Source: Novipirellula herctigrandis
GTDB taxonomy: Bacteria; Planctomycetota; Planctomycetia; Pirellulales; Pirellulaceae
Reading direction: 5' to 3'
Assembly (NCBI GenBank): GCA_007859835.1
Contig: SJPJ01000001.1
Coordinates: 2,352,308-2,416,307, forward strand
Length of the DNA: 64,000 bases
The notes beneath the pieces were generated by a model. The model saw only the letters and a program-made list of their open reading frames with translations, had not been told where the DNA came from and ran no database searches. Below are positions 1 through 7,411 of this stretch, one piece after another. A program made the translations under genes and the position numbers. The stretch's first letter is position 1, and each line of letters begins with the position of its first letter.

Positions 1-1310
1 GCGTTGACTCTTGCTCAATTGCTCAAGCACCTCCACAATTAAACTGCTGACGACCGCTTCAGATAACCGGTAAATCGTCAGCACGAGATAAGGGTCTTCA
101 AAAGCGAAGCTTGGCAGGGGCAACTCATTCGTTTCCGCAGCCTGCTTCATCGAAGTCAATCCCAAGCCGCGTTCTTCCGCGAGTCCCATCCGGTTGAAAA
201 CGTAATGCAAAGTTGGGTTGCGACTTCGCATTGGAGCGTTCAATGAACGAAGTTGCTCCAGCGTGACCAACGGTGAACCGGGGCTCATGATCGTGACCGA
301 ATCTTTGGTCACAACTACCTGTGTCTTTGAACCCGACACTGTGTAGTCACGATGAACAATCGCGTTGACCACGCCTTCACGCACAAGACGAAAGAAAGCT
401 TCGTCTCGTTCTTTTCTCTTCGCATCATTGCGATCGTTCGGATTGGGAACTTTGGCTTTGATCCAGTCCATGATCTTTTGAGGAGCCAAGACCTGCGGTC
501 CGTCGAAGTCCTCCGTTTCTTCAGAACCGTCTTCAAAACGAATTGTCCCCAGCACGCCTGCATCCACGATTGTCTCGCGTGGTTCATTCCCGAACAGAAT
601 GATGCCGTTGTTCGTTGGCTCCGACTCTGCATCGAGCACGTTTAGGCGAGTTAGCCGATTTTTGAAATCCTCAGATGCAATCGCCTCGTCGAGGTTTGCC
701 CGCGAGATAAACTGAGCTAACGCGGCGGATGAGAGATTGCTGAAGTTGACGTTCGCTGCGGGTGCCTCCAACATAGAAGTTACATCTTCCGATTCCTCCG
801 CCTTCTTCCTTTCGTTGGCGTTCTCGATGAACTTCTTGTTGACCTCCTCGATTTGCTCCTGCAAGTCCCGGTCATACATCACGACATCAACGCCTTTGTC
901 CTCAAGGTGTTGATGCCCTTTCCGTCTACAGTCACATCCGGGTCGGTAATGCCGACGTAAACAGTCTTGATCCTCGCGTTAGTGATACGTCGCGCGCATG
1001 GCACCTTCGGCCGGTTTCGCTTCATGCACGGTTCGAGTGTCGTAAACAGAATGCAGTCGTCGAGTTTTCAATTCGCGAGCTTTCGTTCAAGCAACGTGAA
1101 CTCACCATGGTCACCATCGCGCAGCTCACCGCGGTAAGCGACCATGTACTCTTTCTCTTCGGGGAACCAAATGAGCGCGCCAACGGCAGGCGGCACTTTG
1201 TCGCCTCGATCTTCCGGGATCGACAATTTCACGACGTCGATAGACAGTTCCATCAGCTTGCGAGCATTGACCTTGCTCAGCTTGTACGTTTTGTCCGTAT
1301 CAATGGTCAC
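1..1310 (-). pseudogene. RibD-like deaminase fused to a GHKL/AlbA_2-type ATPase, broken twice, runs off the window
   Basis: From ATG 1310 the protein begins MTIDTDKTYKLSKV and shows a deaminase zinc motif in the form DHGEFTLLERKL (His and Glu kept). An in-frame TGA at 1068-1070 interrupts it; the same frame then continues with LEPC...VPC, the two missing zinc cysteines nine residues apart as in RibD-like deaminases. A one-base frameshift near 903-908 moves the reading to another frame (DGKGIN / LEDKGVDVVMYD), which stays open to base 1 and carries the GHKL-like signatures REGVVNAIVHRDYT and ERGLGLTSMKQA of ATP-binding proteins often annotated as AlbA_2/RecG-like regulators. The ATG overlaps the hsdS stop by four bases, so the gene belongs to the restriction-modification operon. 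Two independent lesions favour a decaying gene over a sequencing error. The C-terminus lies outside the window. Confidence 0.75.
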
Positions 1311-2677
1311 GCGGGCACCTCCTCGGCTTGTGTAAAGGCTTCGGGAACGGGAAGTTCGCCGGACAGGAGTTGGGGAAGCAGTGCGTCGCGCGACTCACTC
1401 AACAATTGAGACTCAACCAGATTGCGAAAGATCGACTCAAACAAATTCTTGGTCGCGTTCGTGTATTCTCTGCGCAATCCCGAAGGAGGCACGAGTAGTT
1501 TCAACTCTTCAAAACGTCCTTTGCTTAGGTTTGTAAGTACGGAGCCGCCACTGCCTCCGGCACGAATTTCGTCGCCCAGTCCACAGAACGTCCAATACCA
1601 AAAGCCTTCTTGCTCTGATTCGTTGGGGATTACCGAGTTAATTTGTTGATTGGTTTGAGCTTCCGTGTGAGTGATGCAAACTAGGCCCGGCGTTGCGATG
1701 CAACTGACGCAGATTGCCCCCGGCGGCAACGACTTCTTCACTTGCGATTCCGCCCCTAAATTTGAAAGTGATTTTTTGGTGCTCAAAACAAAAATGTTTC
1801 CGTGCATATCTGGAATGGTGATGAACGGAACGTCGTCACCGTAGTTCTCAGGTTTCTTGGTCGAGGGTGTTTTTCCACAAACAACATTGCCAACTTCTTT
1901 CACTCTTTTGACCTCCCAACCTTCCGGTGTTGGTCCGAGTTCGGAGTCTTGGAAGGTGGAGGGGAAAAGTTCGAGAACCTTTGGGTCGTGCGTGGTCGGA
2001 ATCGCAGAGCTGGCAGGCATCTGGCCCGCGTTGATTTTGCCAGCGTTAATGTTCACAGGGTCGAAATCGACGAACCAACTCTTGAAGATCGCCCGCGCAA
2101 GAGACTCCAGCGTCGCATTCATCCGCCGGTTCACCTCGATCTTGTCGTCCAGCGCGCCAAGGATCGATGCGATCGTGTTCTGTGTCTCGATCGGTGGGAA
2201 AGTGAGGTGAAAGTCTCTTTGGTCAGTAAGACTCACGTAGTCGGCGGCCATTGAGCCATGCGTCATAACTGCATGTAACTCCGACTGAAATTCATGCGAA
2301 GTCATAAGGTAATACAGAAAACGCGGGTTGATTTCCGCGTAGTCCAAACTTCGCCAGTAGCAAACCTGCGGTGAGAAAACCACTTCCGGCTGGCCCGGAC
2401 GTAACATTCCGACTCGACCCACCGTGCCTTTTGAGATGAACGCAACATCGAGTGGCCTGGCGAGCTTCGTCTGCACTCGTTCGGCTAGCTCAGAACGGAT
2501 ATGATCCTCGACCAACGTCGATATATCACCCTTTCCAATGTCGCCACCTCGCACAAAGGGTATGCCCTCCGGTCCAAGTTCGACTCGTCGCACTCGATAG
2601 CCGTCGTCGATGCGCAGCGATCCGTTCTCGATCAACGATGCGACCTTTTGCTTCGGCCATGAAATTGACTTAGACAC
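1307..2677 (-). CDS. hsdS: Type I restriction-modification specificity subunit HsdS
   Basis: HsdS recognises the bipartite target site for the type I methylase (M2S1) and the full R2M2S1 enzyme. About 456 residues, the family length. Two target-recognition domains are visible: one from SKSISWPKQKVASLI to FPPIETQNTIASILG, followed by the conserved helix LDDKIEVNRRMNATLESLARAIFKSWF, and a second from PEGWEVKRVKEVGNVV to LLVPPSGLRREYTNATKNLFESIF with the second helix ending in LLPQLLSGELP. I prefer GTG 2677 because AGAGAGG lies six bases upstream; TTG 2704 would add nine residues that overlap the upstream remnant. It is separated from hsdM by the RAYT gene and REP hairpins, which may affect co-expression. 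No hsdR is in the window; it could lie beyond the left edge. Confidence 0.93.
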   Translation of the reverse strand: MSKSISWPKQKVASLIENGSLRIDDGYRVRRVELGPEGIPFVRGGDIGKGDISTLVEDHIRSELAERVQTKLARPLDVAFISKGTVGRVGMLRPGQPEVVFSPQVCYWRSLDYAEINPRFLYYLMTSHEFQSELHAVMTHGSMAADYVSLTDQRDFHLTFPPIETQNTIASILGALDDKIEVNRRMNATLESLARAIFKSWFVDFDPVNINAGKINAGQMPASSAIPTTHDPKVLELFPSTFQDSELGPTPEGWEVKRVKEVGNVVCGKTPSTKKPENYGDDVPFITIPDMHGNIFVLSTKKSLSNLGAESQVKKSLPPGAICVSCIATPGLVCITHTEAQTNQQINSVIPNESEQEGFWYWTFCGLGDEIRAGGSGGSVLTNLSKGRFEELKLLVPPSGLRREYTNATKNLFESIFRNLVESQLLSESRDALLPQLLSGELPVPEAFTQAEEVPA

Positions 2678-2725
2678 ATTGCGCCTCTCTGTGTCTGGTC
2701 TCAACTTGCTCCAACGTGGAACGCC

Positions 2726-2911
2726 TCATTCGCCCACCTCCGGCAAGGCAAAGCCCCGCTTTTGCATGTTGTCGCGGATCGCCGCCTGCCGTTTTTCGGA
2801 CTCGTGAAATTGAGTGGCTAACTCGCGGGTCAAGCCCTCCATCTTTTCGGCGAAGGGGACGCCGTCGTCTTCCACCTCTTCGGCTCCGACGTAGCGACCG
2901 GGCGTGAGGAC
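2726..2911 (-). pseudogene. Second, detached copy of the HsdM C-terminal tail
   Basis: This stretch encodes about 61 residues (VLTPGRYVGAEEVEDDGVPF through to GFALPEVGE) that align along their whole length with the last 70 residues of the intact HsdM at 3594-5288 (VLTPGRYVGAEELADDGIPF and onward) but differ at many positions. It has no start codon of its own: at 2911 the homology stops abruptly and REP DNA begins. It sits immediately upstream of hsdS, where the true hsdM 3' end would be expected. Simplest reading: it is the original hsdM tail, cut off when the RAYT/REP element entered, while the present hsdM acquired a different tail by recombination. Confidence 0.75.
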
Positions 2912-2912
2912 A

Positions 2913-3109
2913 GTCCCGAAGGGACGGCATGTTGTAGCCACGGGTGCAAACCCGTGGATGGTTGGACGAACCCGATCGACCAGCCCCGAAGGGGCGACAT
3001 GAGTTGCGTGCGCGACGGTTCCTGTCGTCCCTTCGGGACTAACGGCGCGGTGGGGATTCCGTTTCCATGGGCTGACGCCCATGGCTACATCATTTCGCCA
3101 CTTCGTGGC
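2913..3109. repeat. REP/BIME cluster: six palindromes next to a RAYT gene
   Basis: Six short palindromes follow each other: GTCCCGAAGGGAC (2913-2925), CCACGGGTGCAAACCCGTGG (2938-2957), GCCCCGAAGGGGC (2983-2995), GTCCCTTCGGGAC (3027-3039), CCATGGGCTGACGCCCATGG (3065-3084) and GCCACTTCGTGGC (3097-3109). A unit of small palindrome, about 12 bases, then large palindrome reads rightward at 2913-2957 and, in inverted orientation, leftward at 3109-3065. The two units thus face each other as in BIMEs. Such hairpins are the substrates of RAYT proteins such as the one directly to the right. Confidence 0.85.
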
Positions 3110-3126
3110 TGGTGTTCGTATCCAAA

Positions 3127-3591
3127 TCATGCGATGACCTCCTTCTCGAAGACATATCGCATGTCGAATTTGATATTGTGCTTTTTCAATATCGCGAGGA
3201 ACTCTTCTTCAAACGTCGCCTTCCGGTGGTGTTCGGCTTGGTTGGCAATGTATTCGCCAACGACGGGCATCTGTGATTCGCTGACTGAAAACGCGGCGTA
3301 GCCGGATTGCCATTCAAACTTTCTCGACACATCCGAACGCTCGTTGATCCACTTCGACGAATTGGCCTTGATCGTTCGCAATACGTCTGAGATCGCGACT
3401 GTTGGACTTAACTTTGCCAACAGGTGAACGTGATCTTCAACGCCGCCGATCCTCAGCAACGTTCCTTTTTGATCACGGACGATCCCTCCGATGTATCCGT
3501 AGAGGTCATCTTGCCAATCGGCGCAAACCGCTGGCTTTCGATACTTCGTGCTGTAGATGATGTGAAACAGCAGGTTCGTGAAGGTGGACAT
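3127..3591 (-). mobile_element. RAYT / IS200-like Y1 transposase associated with REP hairpins
   Basis: A 154-residue HUH single-strand transposase of the Y1_Tnp family. Start MSTFTNLLFHIIYSTKYRKP is the family N-terminus; the HUH metal site is EDHVHLL and the likely catalytic tyrosine is in VGEYIANQAEHH. These enzymes nick and join REP hairpins. The start is two bases after the hsdM TAG, and its ribosome site (GGAAGGAA) lies inside the last hsdM codons, so it is probably translated from the hsdM message. The REP cluster lies directly downstream, and beyond that a second hsdM tail. Full-length and apparently intact; no second transposon gene (tnpB) is present, as expected for a RAYT. Confidence 0.88.
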
Positions 3592-3593
3592 GA

Positions 3594-5288
3594 CTATTCC
3601 TTCCCTGCAGTGATCGAAAGCTCAAACCCCAACGCTTTCATATTTACGCGTATGGCTTTTTCGAGCTTTGCGGACTCGGCGAATTGGTCCGCGAGTTCAG
3701 CTGTTAGCGTTGCCATCTTGTCAACGAACGGAATTCCGTCGTCTGCGAGTTCTTCGGCGCCGACGTAGCGACCGGGCGTGAGCACAAACCCGTGCTCTTC
3801 GATCTCGTCCAGCGTGGCACTCTTACAGAAACCCGGAACATCTTCGTAAGCGTCTTTGCCGCGCTTCCACGCATGAAAGGTGCTGACGATCTTCTCGGTG
3901 TCTTCGTCCGTGAAGGCCCGGAGGACTCGGTCCACCATGTAGCCCAGCTTGCGGGCGTCGATGAAGAGCACTTCGCCCGCTCGGTCGCGGAAGGCGGTTT
4001 TTCCACGCCCCCGTTTCTGTTTCGTTTTGGTCAGGAACCAGATGCAGGCCGGTATCTGCGTGTTGGTAAAGAGCTGGCCGGGCAAGGCGACCATGCATTC
4101 GACGAGGTCCGCTTTGACTACGCCAGCGCGAATGTCGCCTTCGCCCTTGGTGTTACTGCTCATCGAGCCATTGGCCAGCAGCAGGGCCATCGAACCTTTG
4201 GGGGCAAGGTGATACAGCATGTGCTGCAACCAGCCAAAGTTGGCGTTGCCTTTGGGCGGGTCGCCATGTTCCCAGCGCGGATCGCCTTCCAGGCGGCCAT
4301 CCCACCATTCTTTCATGTTGAACGGCGGATTGGCCATCACGTAGTTGGCTCGCAGGTCCGGGTGGGCGTCGCTGGTGAACGAGTTGGCGGGTTGTTTGCC
4401 AAAGTAAAAGTCGATCCCGCGAATGGCCATGTTCATCGCGGCCAGTCGCCACGTGGTGGGATTCGATTCCTGTCCGTAGACCGAGACGTCGCCGATCTTG
4501 CCGCCGTGCTGCTGAATGAATTTCTCGCTGGAGACAAAGAAGCCGCCGCTGCCCATCGCCGGGTCGTAGACTCGCCCTTTGAACGGTTCGAGCATTTCAA
4601 CTACAAGCGAGACGATAGATTTGGGCGTGTAGTACTGGCCGCCCTTTTTGCCTTCGGCGAGTGCGAATTGGCCCAGGAAGTATTCGTAGACGTGGCCAAG
4701 GATGTCTTTGGCGTCGAGCGATTCGTGCTGGAAGGGGATTTCGGCGATCAGGTTGATCAGGCCGATGAGGCTTTCGGCGGGCAGTTGGAGCTGGGTGTAG
4801 TTTTTGTTGAGGACGCCTTTGAGTTTTGGGTTTTCCTTTTCGACTTCGGCGAGGGCGTCATCGATGAGTTTGCCGATGGATGTGATTTTGTACTGCCTAC
4901 TTGTCCCGTTCTTGACGGTGATTTCCGTTCCGGCGGCGAGCGGAGCACTCCGTTGAATCGTTTTCCAACGAGCGAGCGCCGGAACCCAGAAAACGTTCTG
5001 TTCCAGGTAGTAGTCGCGGACTTCGAGTTCGTCCGCAATGGTCGATTCATAGTCGGCAGCGTCGTAGTCGGCCGGATCGAGGTAGTAGTCGTGATCTGGG
5101 TCGCGGAGCTGTGATTCGATATCACGCTGCCGCAGCTCAAACGAATCGGAGACGTACTTCAAGAAGATCAGACCCAGCACAGCGTGCTTGTAGACCGCCG
5201 CATCTAGGTTCGACCGCAACTTGTCCGCCGCGGTCCATAGCTTCTTGTCGAGGTCTTTCAAGAATTGCTGTGCGTCCGATGCCGCCAT
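3594..5288 (-). CDS. hsdM: Type I restriction-modification DNA methyltransferase subunit HsdM
   Basis: N6-adenine methylase of a type I system, working with HsdS. 564 residues. The N-terminal HsdM_N helical domain (QFLKDLDKKLWTAADKLRSN) is followed by the Rossmann methylase: SAM-binding motif VYDPAMGSGGFFVSS near residue 240 and catalytic motif NPPFN near residue 318 (VMANPPFNMKEWW). The ending ELSITAGKE differs from the detached tail at 2726-2911, suggesting that the 3' end was exchanged. ATG 5288 is preceded by a 24-bp tandem repeat, and the XRE gene at 5452 is divergent, so the intergenic region 5289-5451 probably holds both promoters and regulatory sites. Confidence 0.95.
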   Translation of the reverse strand: MAASDAQQFLKDLDKKLWTAADKLRSNLDAAVYKHAVLGLIFLKYVSDSFELRQRDIESQLRDPDHDYYLDPADYDAADYESTIADELEVRDYYLEQNVFWVPALARWKTIQRSAPLAAGTEITVKNGTSRQYKITSIGKLIDDALAEVEKENPKLKGVLNKNYTQLQLPAESLIGLINLIAEIPFQHESLDAKDILGHVYEYFLGQFALAEGKKGGQYYTPKSIVSLVVEMLEPFKGRVYDPAMGSGGFFVSSEKFIQQHGGKIGDVSVYGQESNPTTWRLAAMNMAIRGIDFYFGKQPANSFTSDAHPDLRANYVMANPPFNMKEWWDGRLEGDPRWEHGDPPKGNANFGWLQHMLYHLAPKGSMALLLANGSMSSNTKGEGDIRAGVVKADLVECMVALPGQLFTNTQIPACIWFLTKTKQKRGRGKTAFRDRAGEVLFIDARKLGYMVDRVLRAFTDEDTEKIVSTFHAWKRGKDAYEDVPGFCKSATLDEIEEHGFVLTPGRYVGAEELADDGIPFVDKMATLTAELADQFAESAKLEKAIRVNMKALGFELSITAGKE

Positions 5289-5298
5289 GGTTCACTCT

Positions 5299-5346
5299 TC
5301 GCCGAGGAAGGAAGGACAAAAGTCGCCGAGGAAGGAATGACGAAAG
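5299..5346. repeat. 24-bp tandem duplication upstream of hsdM
   Basis: Two head-to-tail copies of a 24-bp unit beginning TCGCCGAGGAAGGAA lie at 5299-5322 and 5323-5346 with three differences. On the minus strand they lie just upstream of the hsdM start codon. They may be operator sites for the divergent XRE regulator or a neutral duplication; no dyad is obvious inside the unit. Confidence 0.6.
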
Positions 5347-5451
5347 TGATAAGTCGACCGTGTCCGGCCGTGCATGCCCCTTTCGTAGTGTTGCCTTTTC
5401 ACTGCTACAATCGTATGCTATCAGAGCACCGCAAACAAGCAGGCTACAAAC

Positions 5452-5790
5452 ATGAAAGTCTTCGGCAACAAAATCCGTGAGCTTCGCAAGTTCAAAGGCT
5501 ATTCATTGCGCACGTTGGCACCGATGGTCGGGGTTGGCTTCAGTTATCTAAGCAAAGTCGAGAACAGCAAACTCGATTTCGGTGACTCGCCGTCTGAAGC
5601 TTTGATCCACAAGCTGGCCGAAACACTGGATGGAGATGAAGACGAACTGTTGCTAATGGCCGGCCGGATTCCGAAATCCATCGCCCGCCGAATCCTTGAG
5701 CAGCCCGATGTTTTTCGTTTGCTCGCGAAGTGTGACGATACAACCTTGCGAAGCGTCGCAGCCCAAGCCATTCGAACCGGCAAGAAGTAA
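5452..5790 (+). CDS. XRE-family HTH regulator, probable controller of the hsd operon
   Basis: 112 residues. The N-terminal two-thirds is a classic Cro/C1-type HTH (FGNKIRELRKFKGYSLRTLAPMVGVGFSYLSKVENSK), followed by a region seen in XRE proteins where DSPSEALIHKLAETLDGDEDELLLMAGRIP leads into a short C-terminal helix. It is divergent from hsdM with 163 bp between the start codons, the arrangement expected of a controller protein for restriction-modification genes. DNA-binding is established for the fold; regulation of hsdM is inferred from position only. Confidence 0.85.
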   Translation: MKVFGNKIRELRKFKGYSLRTLAPMVGVGFSYLSKVENSKLDFGDSPSEALIHKLAETLDGDEDELLLMAGRIPKSIARRILEQPDVFRLLAKCDDTTLRSVAAQAIRTGKK

Positions 5791-6020
5791 CTCGAACCGG
5801 TTTTGCCGAACTCGTCGCTGGAAGGATGCATCGACTTACACGGTCCGGCATTATCGGATCGTATTGCAACCGCAAATTGTCGTAATACTGGCGACTGCCC
5901 GACTAAACGAATGGCAGGGCGCGCGTCAAGGACTTGGAAAACGCCAATAGGTAATGCAGAAGGATTCGCCAGAATCAGTCGAGGTTTGCCTTTTACGAGA
6001 AGTTCAGATGAGTTTCGAGA

Positions 6021-6515
6021 ATGCCCGGTAAACACTTCAAATCAGAGTATATGGACTTCCGGAATTCGGTTGTTTCCGGCAATCAGTTTGTTGTCGATGA
6101 TACGGCAAATGCGTTCCTAAACGGAATCCGAAAGAGCGTCAAACCACGAGTGGTAACTCTGCAAAAAGGCTCGAATCTGTATCGAGCGCAACACGGATGG
6201 CGGCAAACGGACTGGGACGAACATCCGCAACCACTCCAGTGTCACGGAAAGAAGAGAATGCTCCCCGAAAACAATCATGTCCGAGCAGGAAGAGCCAACG
6301 CAGATTACAAGGCAATTTTCTACGCCTCCATTTCACCGGAGATCGCAGTGAAAGAAATGCGACCGTGGATAGGATCGTACTTATCTGTGGCAAGATTTAG
6401 AGTGAAGCGAGACCTGAAGATCGTGAATCTGTTTGACGCGTATCGCGGATTTAAGGAAGAATGGAAGATGGATACGATGAGCCGATGCCTCTGTAATCAG
6501 GAATTGGTAATTTGA
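6021..6515 (+). pseudogene. RES-domain (NAD-degrading toxin type) protein, 3' part missing
   Basis: The 164-residue product has the front part of a RES domain: LYRAQHG with the conserved Arg, RMLPENNHVRAGRANADYK, then IFYASISPEIAVKEMRPWIGSYLSVARF with the conserved Tyr and Glu. RES proteins of Xre-RES modules degrade NAD+, and the domain normally continues with an active-site segment that is absent here. Coding ends by running into the methyltransferase start (TGA at 6513-6515 overlaps TTG 6512). I read this as a gene truncated by a deletion or insertion join. There is no adjacent DUF2384-type Xre antitoxin; the XRE gene at 5452 is a different type. Function is doubtful. Confidence 0.6.
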
Positions 6516-7294
6516 GTTATTCTCAGAACGATTGGCTTTCACTTCGGGAAAGGTGCGATCCTCGCTCACGAAGCGAGCGATTGGCAGCTGCGTTTGCAGA
6601 GATTACCAGCCCAGATGCGTTGGTCGTCGATTTGGGATGTGGTACAGGCGCGAACTACCGATACCTTTCACGGTTTTTTAGAACGTCGATGAAGTGGCTC
6701 TGCATCGACAATGATTCCATACTTCTAGAGCAAGCTGCCTCAAGTCTGCCGACAGACAATGTGAGTTTCGAACGACTGGATTTATCCGCTAATCTCTGTG
6801 GAGTCCCAAAAGGTAGCGGCGTCGCTGTCACTGCATCAGCATTTTTGGACATGACCTCCAACAAATGGATCGTCGACTTTGCGAACCATTTCTTCGATAC
6901 GCCGCTACTGATCGCCATGACAACTTCAGGCGTCTTCCAGTTGGATCCGCAAGATCGTGACGACAAACCAATTCAGCAAGCAATTTCAAGCCATCAGCAA
7001 AGCGATCAAGGCTTTGGTCCCGCCGTAGGAACGGAAGCAACCGGTTTCTTGGTAAGAGAACTGGAAAGGCTAGGGTGCGTGGTCGAGATTGCAGATAGCA
7101 GTTGGGAACTCCGGCACAACGACCTGGCATTGATGAAAAGCGTGATAGCAGGCGTGGCACGTAGAGCGAGATTAATGCGAGTTTCCATTGACGTGGATGC
7201 CTGGGAGTGTCGGCGGATTGAGCAATTTCAATCGGGTGAACTTCAACTCCGCGTTCCACATTTAGATCTTCTTTCCTATCCCAAAGTCGCTTGA
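6512..7294 (+). CDS. Class I SAM-dependent methyltransferase
   Basis: 260 residues, probable TTG start at 6512. The SAM-binding motif I is ALVVDLGCGTGANYRYL and an acidic residue follows at the end of the second strand (WLCIDNDSILL), as in class I Rossmann methyltransferases. The opening SYSQNDWLSLRERCDPRSRSERLAA is typical of a methyltransferase group that in other bacteria often lies in pterin/glycosyl-transfer clusters; those partners are not here. The substrate cannot be deduced. The gene begins at the point where the RES gene breaks off, so its native promoter may be lost. Confidence 0.75.
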   Translation: MSYSQNDWLSLRERCDPRSRSERLAAAFAEITSPDALVVDLGCGTGANYRYLSRFFRTSMKWLCIDNDSILLEQAASSLPTDNVSFERLDLSANLCGVPKGSGVAVTASAFLDMTSNKWIVDFANHFFDTPLLIAMTTSGVFQLDPQDRDDKPIQQAISSHQQSDQGFGPAVGTEATGFLVRELERLGCVVEIADSSWELRHNDLALMKSVIAGVARRARLMRVSIDVDAWECRRIEQFQSGELQLRVPHLDLLSYPKVA

Positions 7295-7411
7295 CTCTAA
7301 AAACTACCGATATCGAAGTTTTTTTAGCCGCGAAGACCTACGCCGTTGGCAAACGACAACTGCACGTGCGTTTTGTACGGAAACACGCTGCAGAACTGGC
7401 CTTCCTTCTCT

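Noticed and set aside
2913..3109. CRISPR array
   Set aside because: The repeated palindromes differ in sequence and size and have no regular spacers; they are REP hairpins of the RAYT.
3792..5114. A 440-residue plus-strand open frame opposite hsdM
   Set aside because: It is the antisense of hsdM, rich in Val/Phe/Gly/Arg as mirror frames of this codon usage often are, with no domain.
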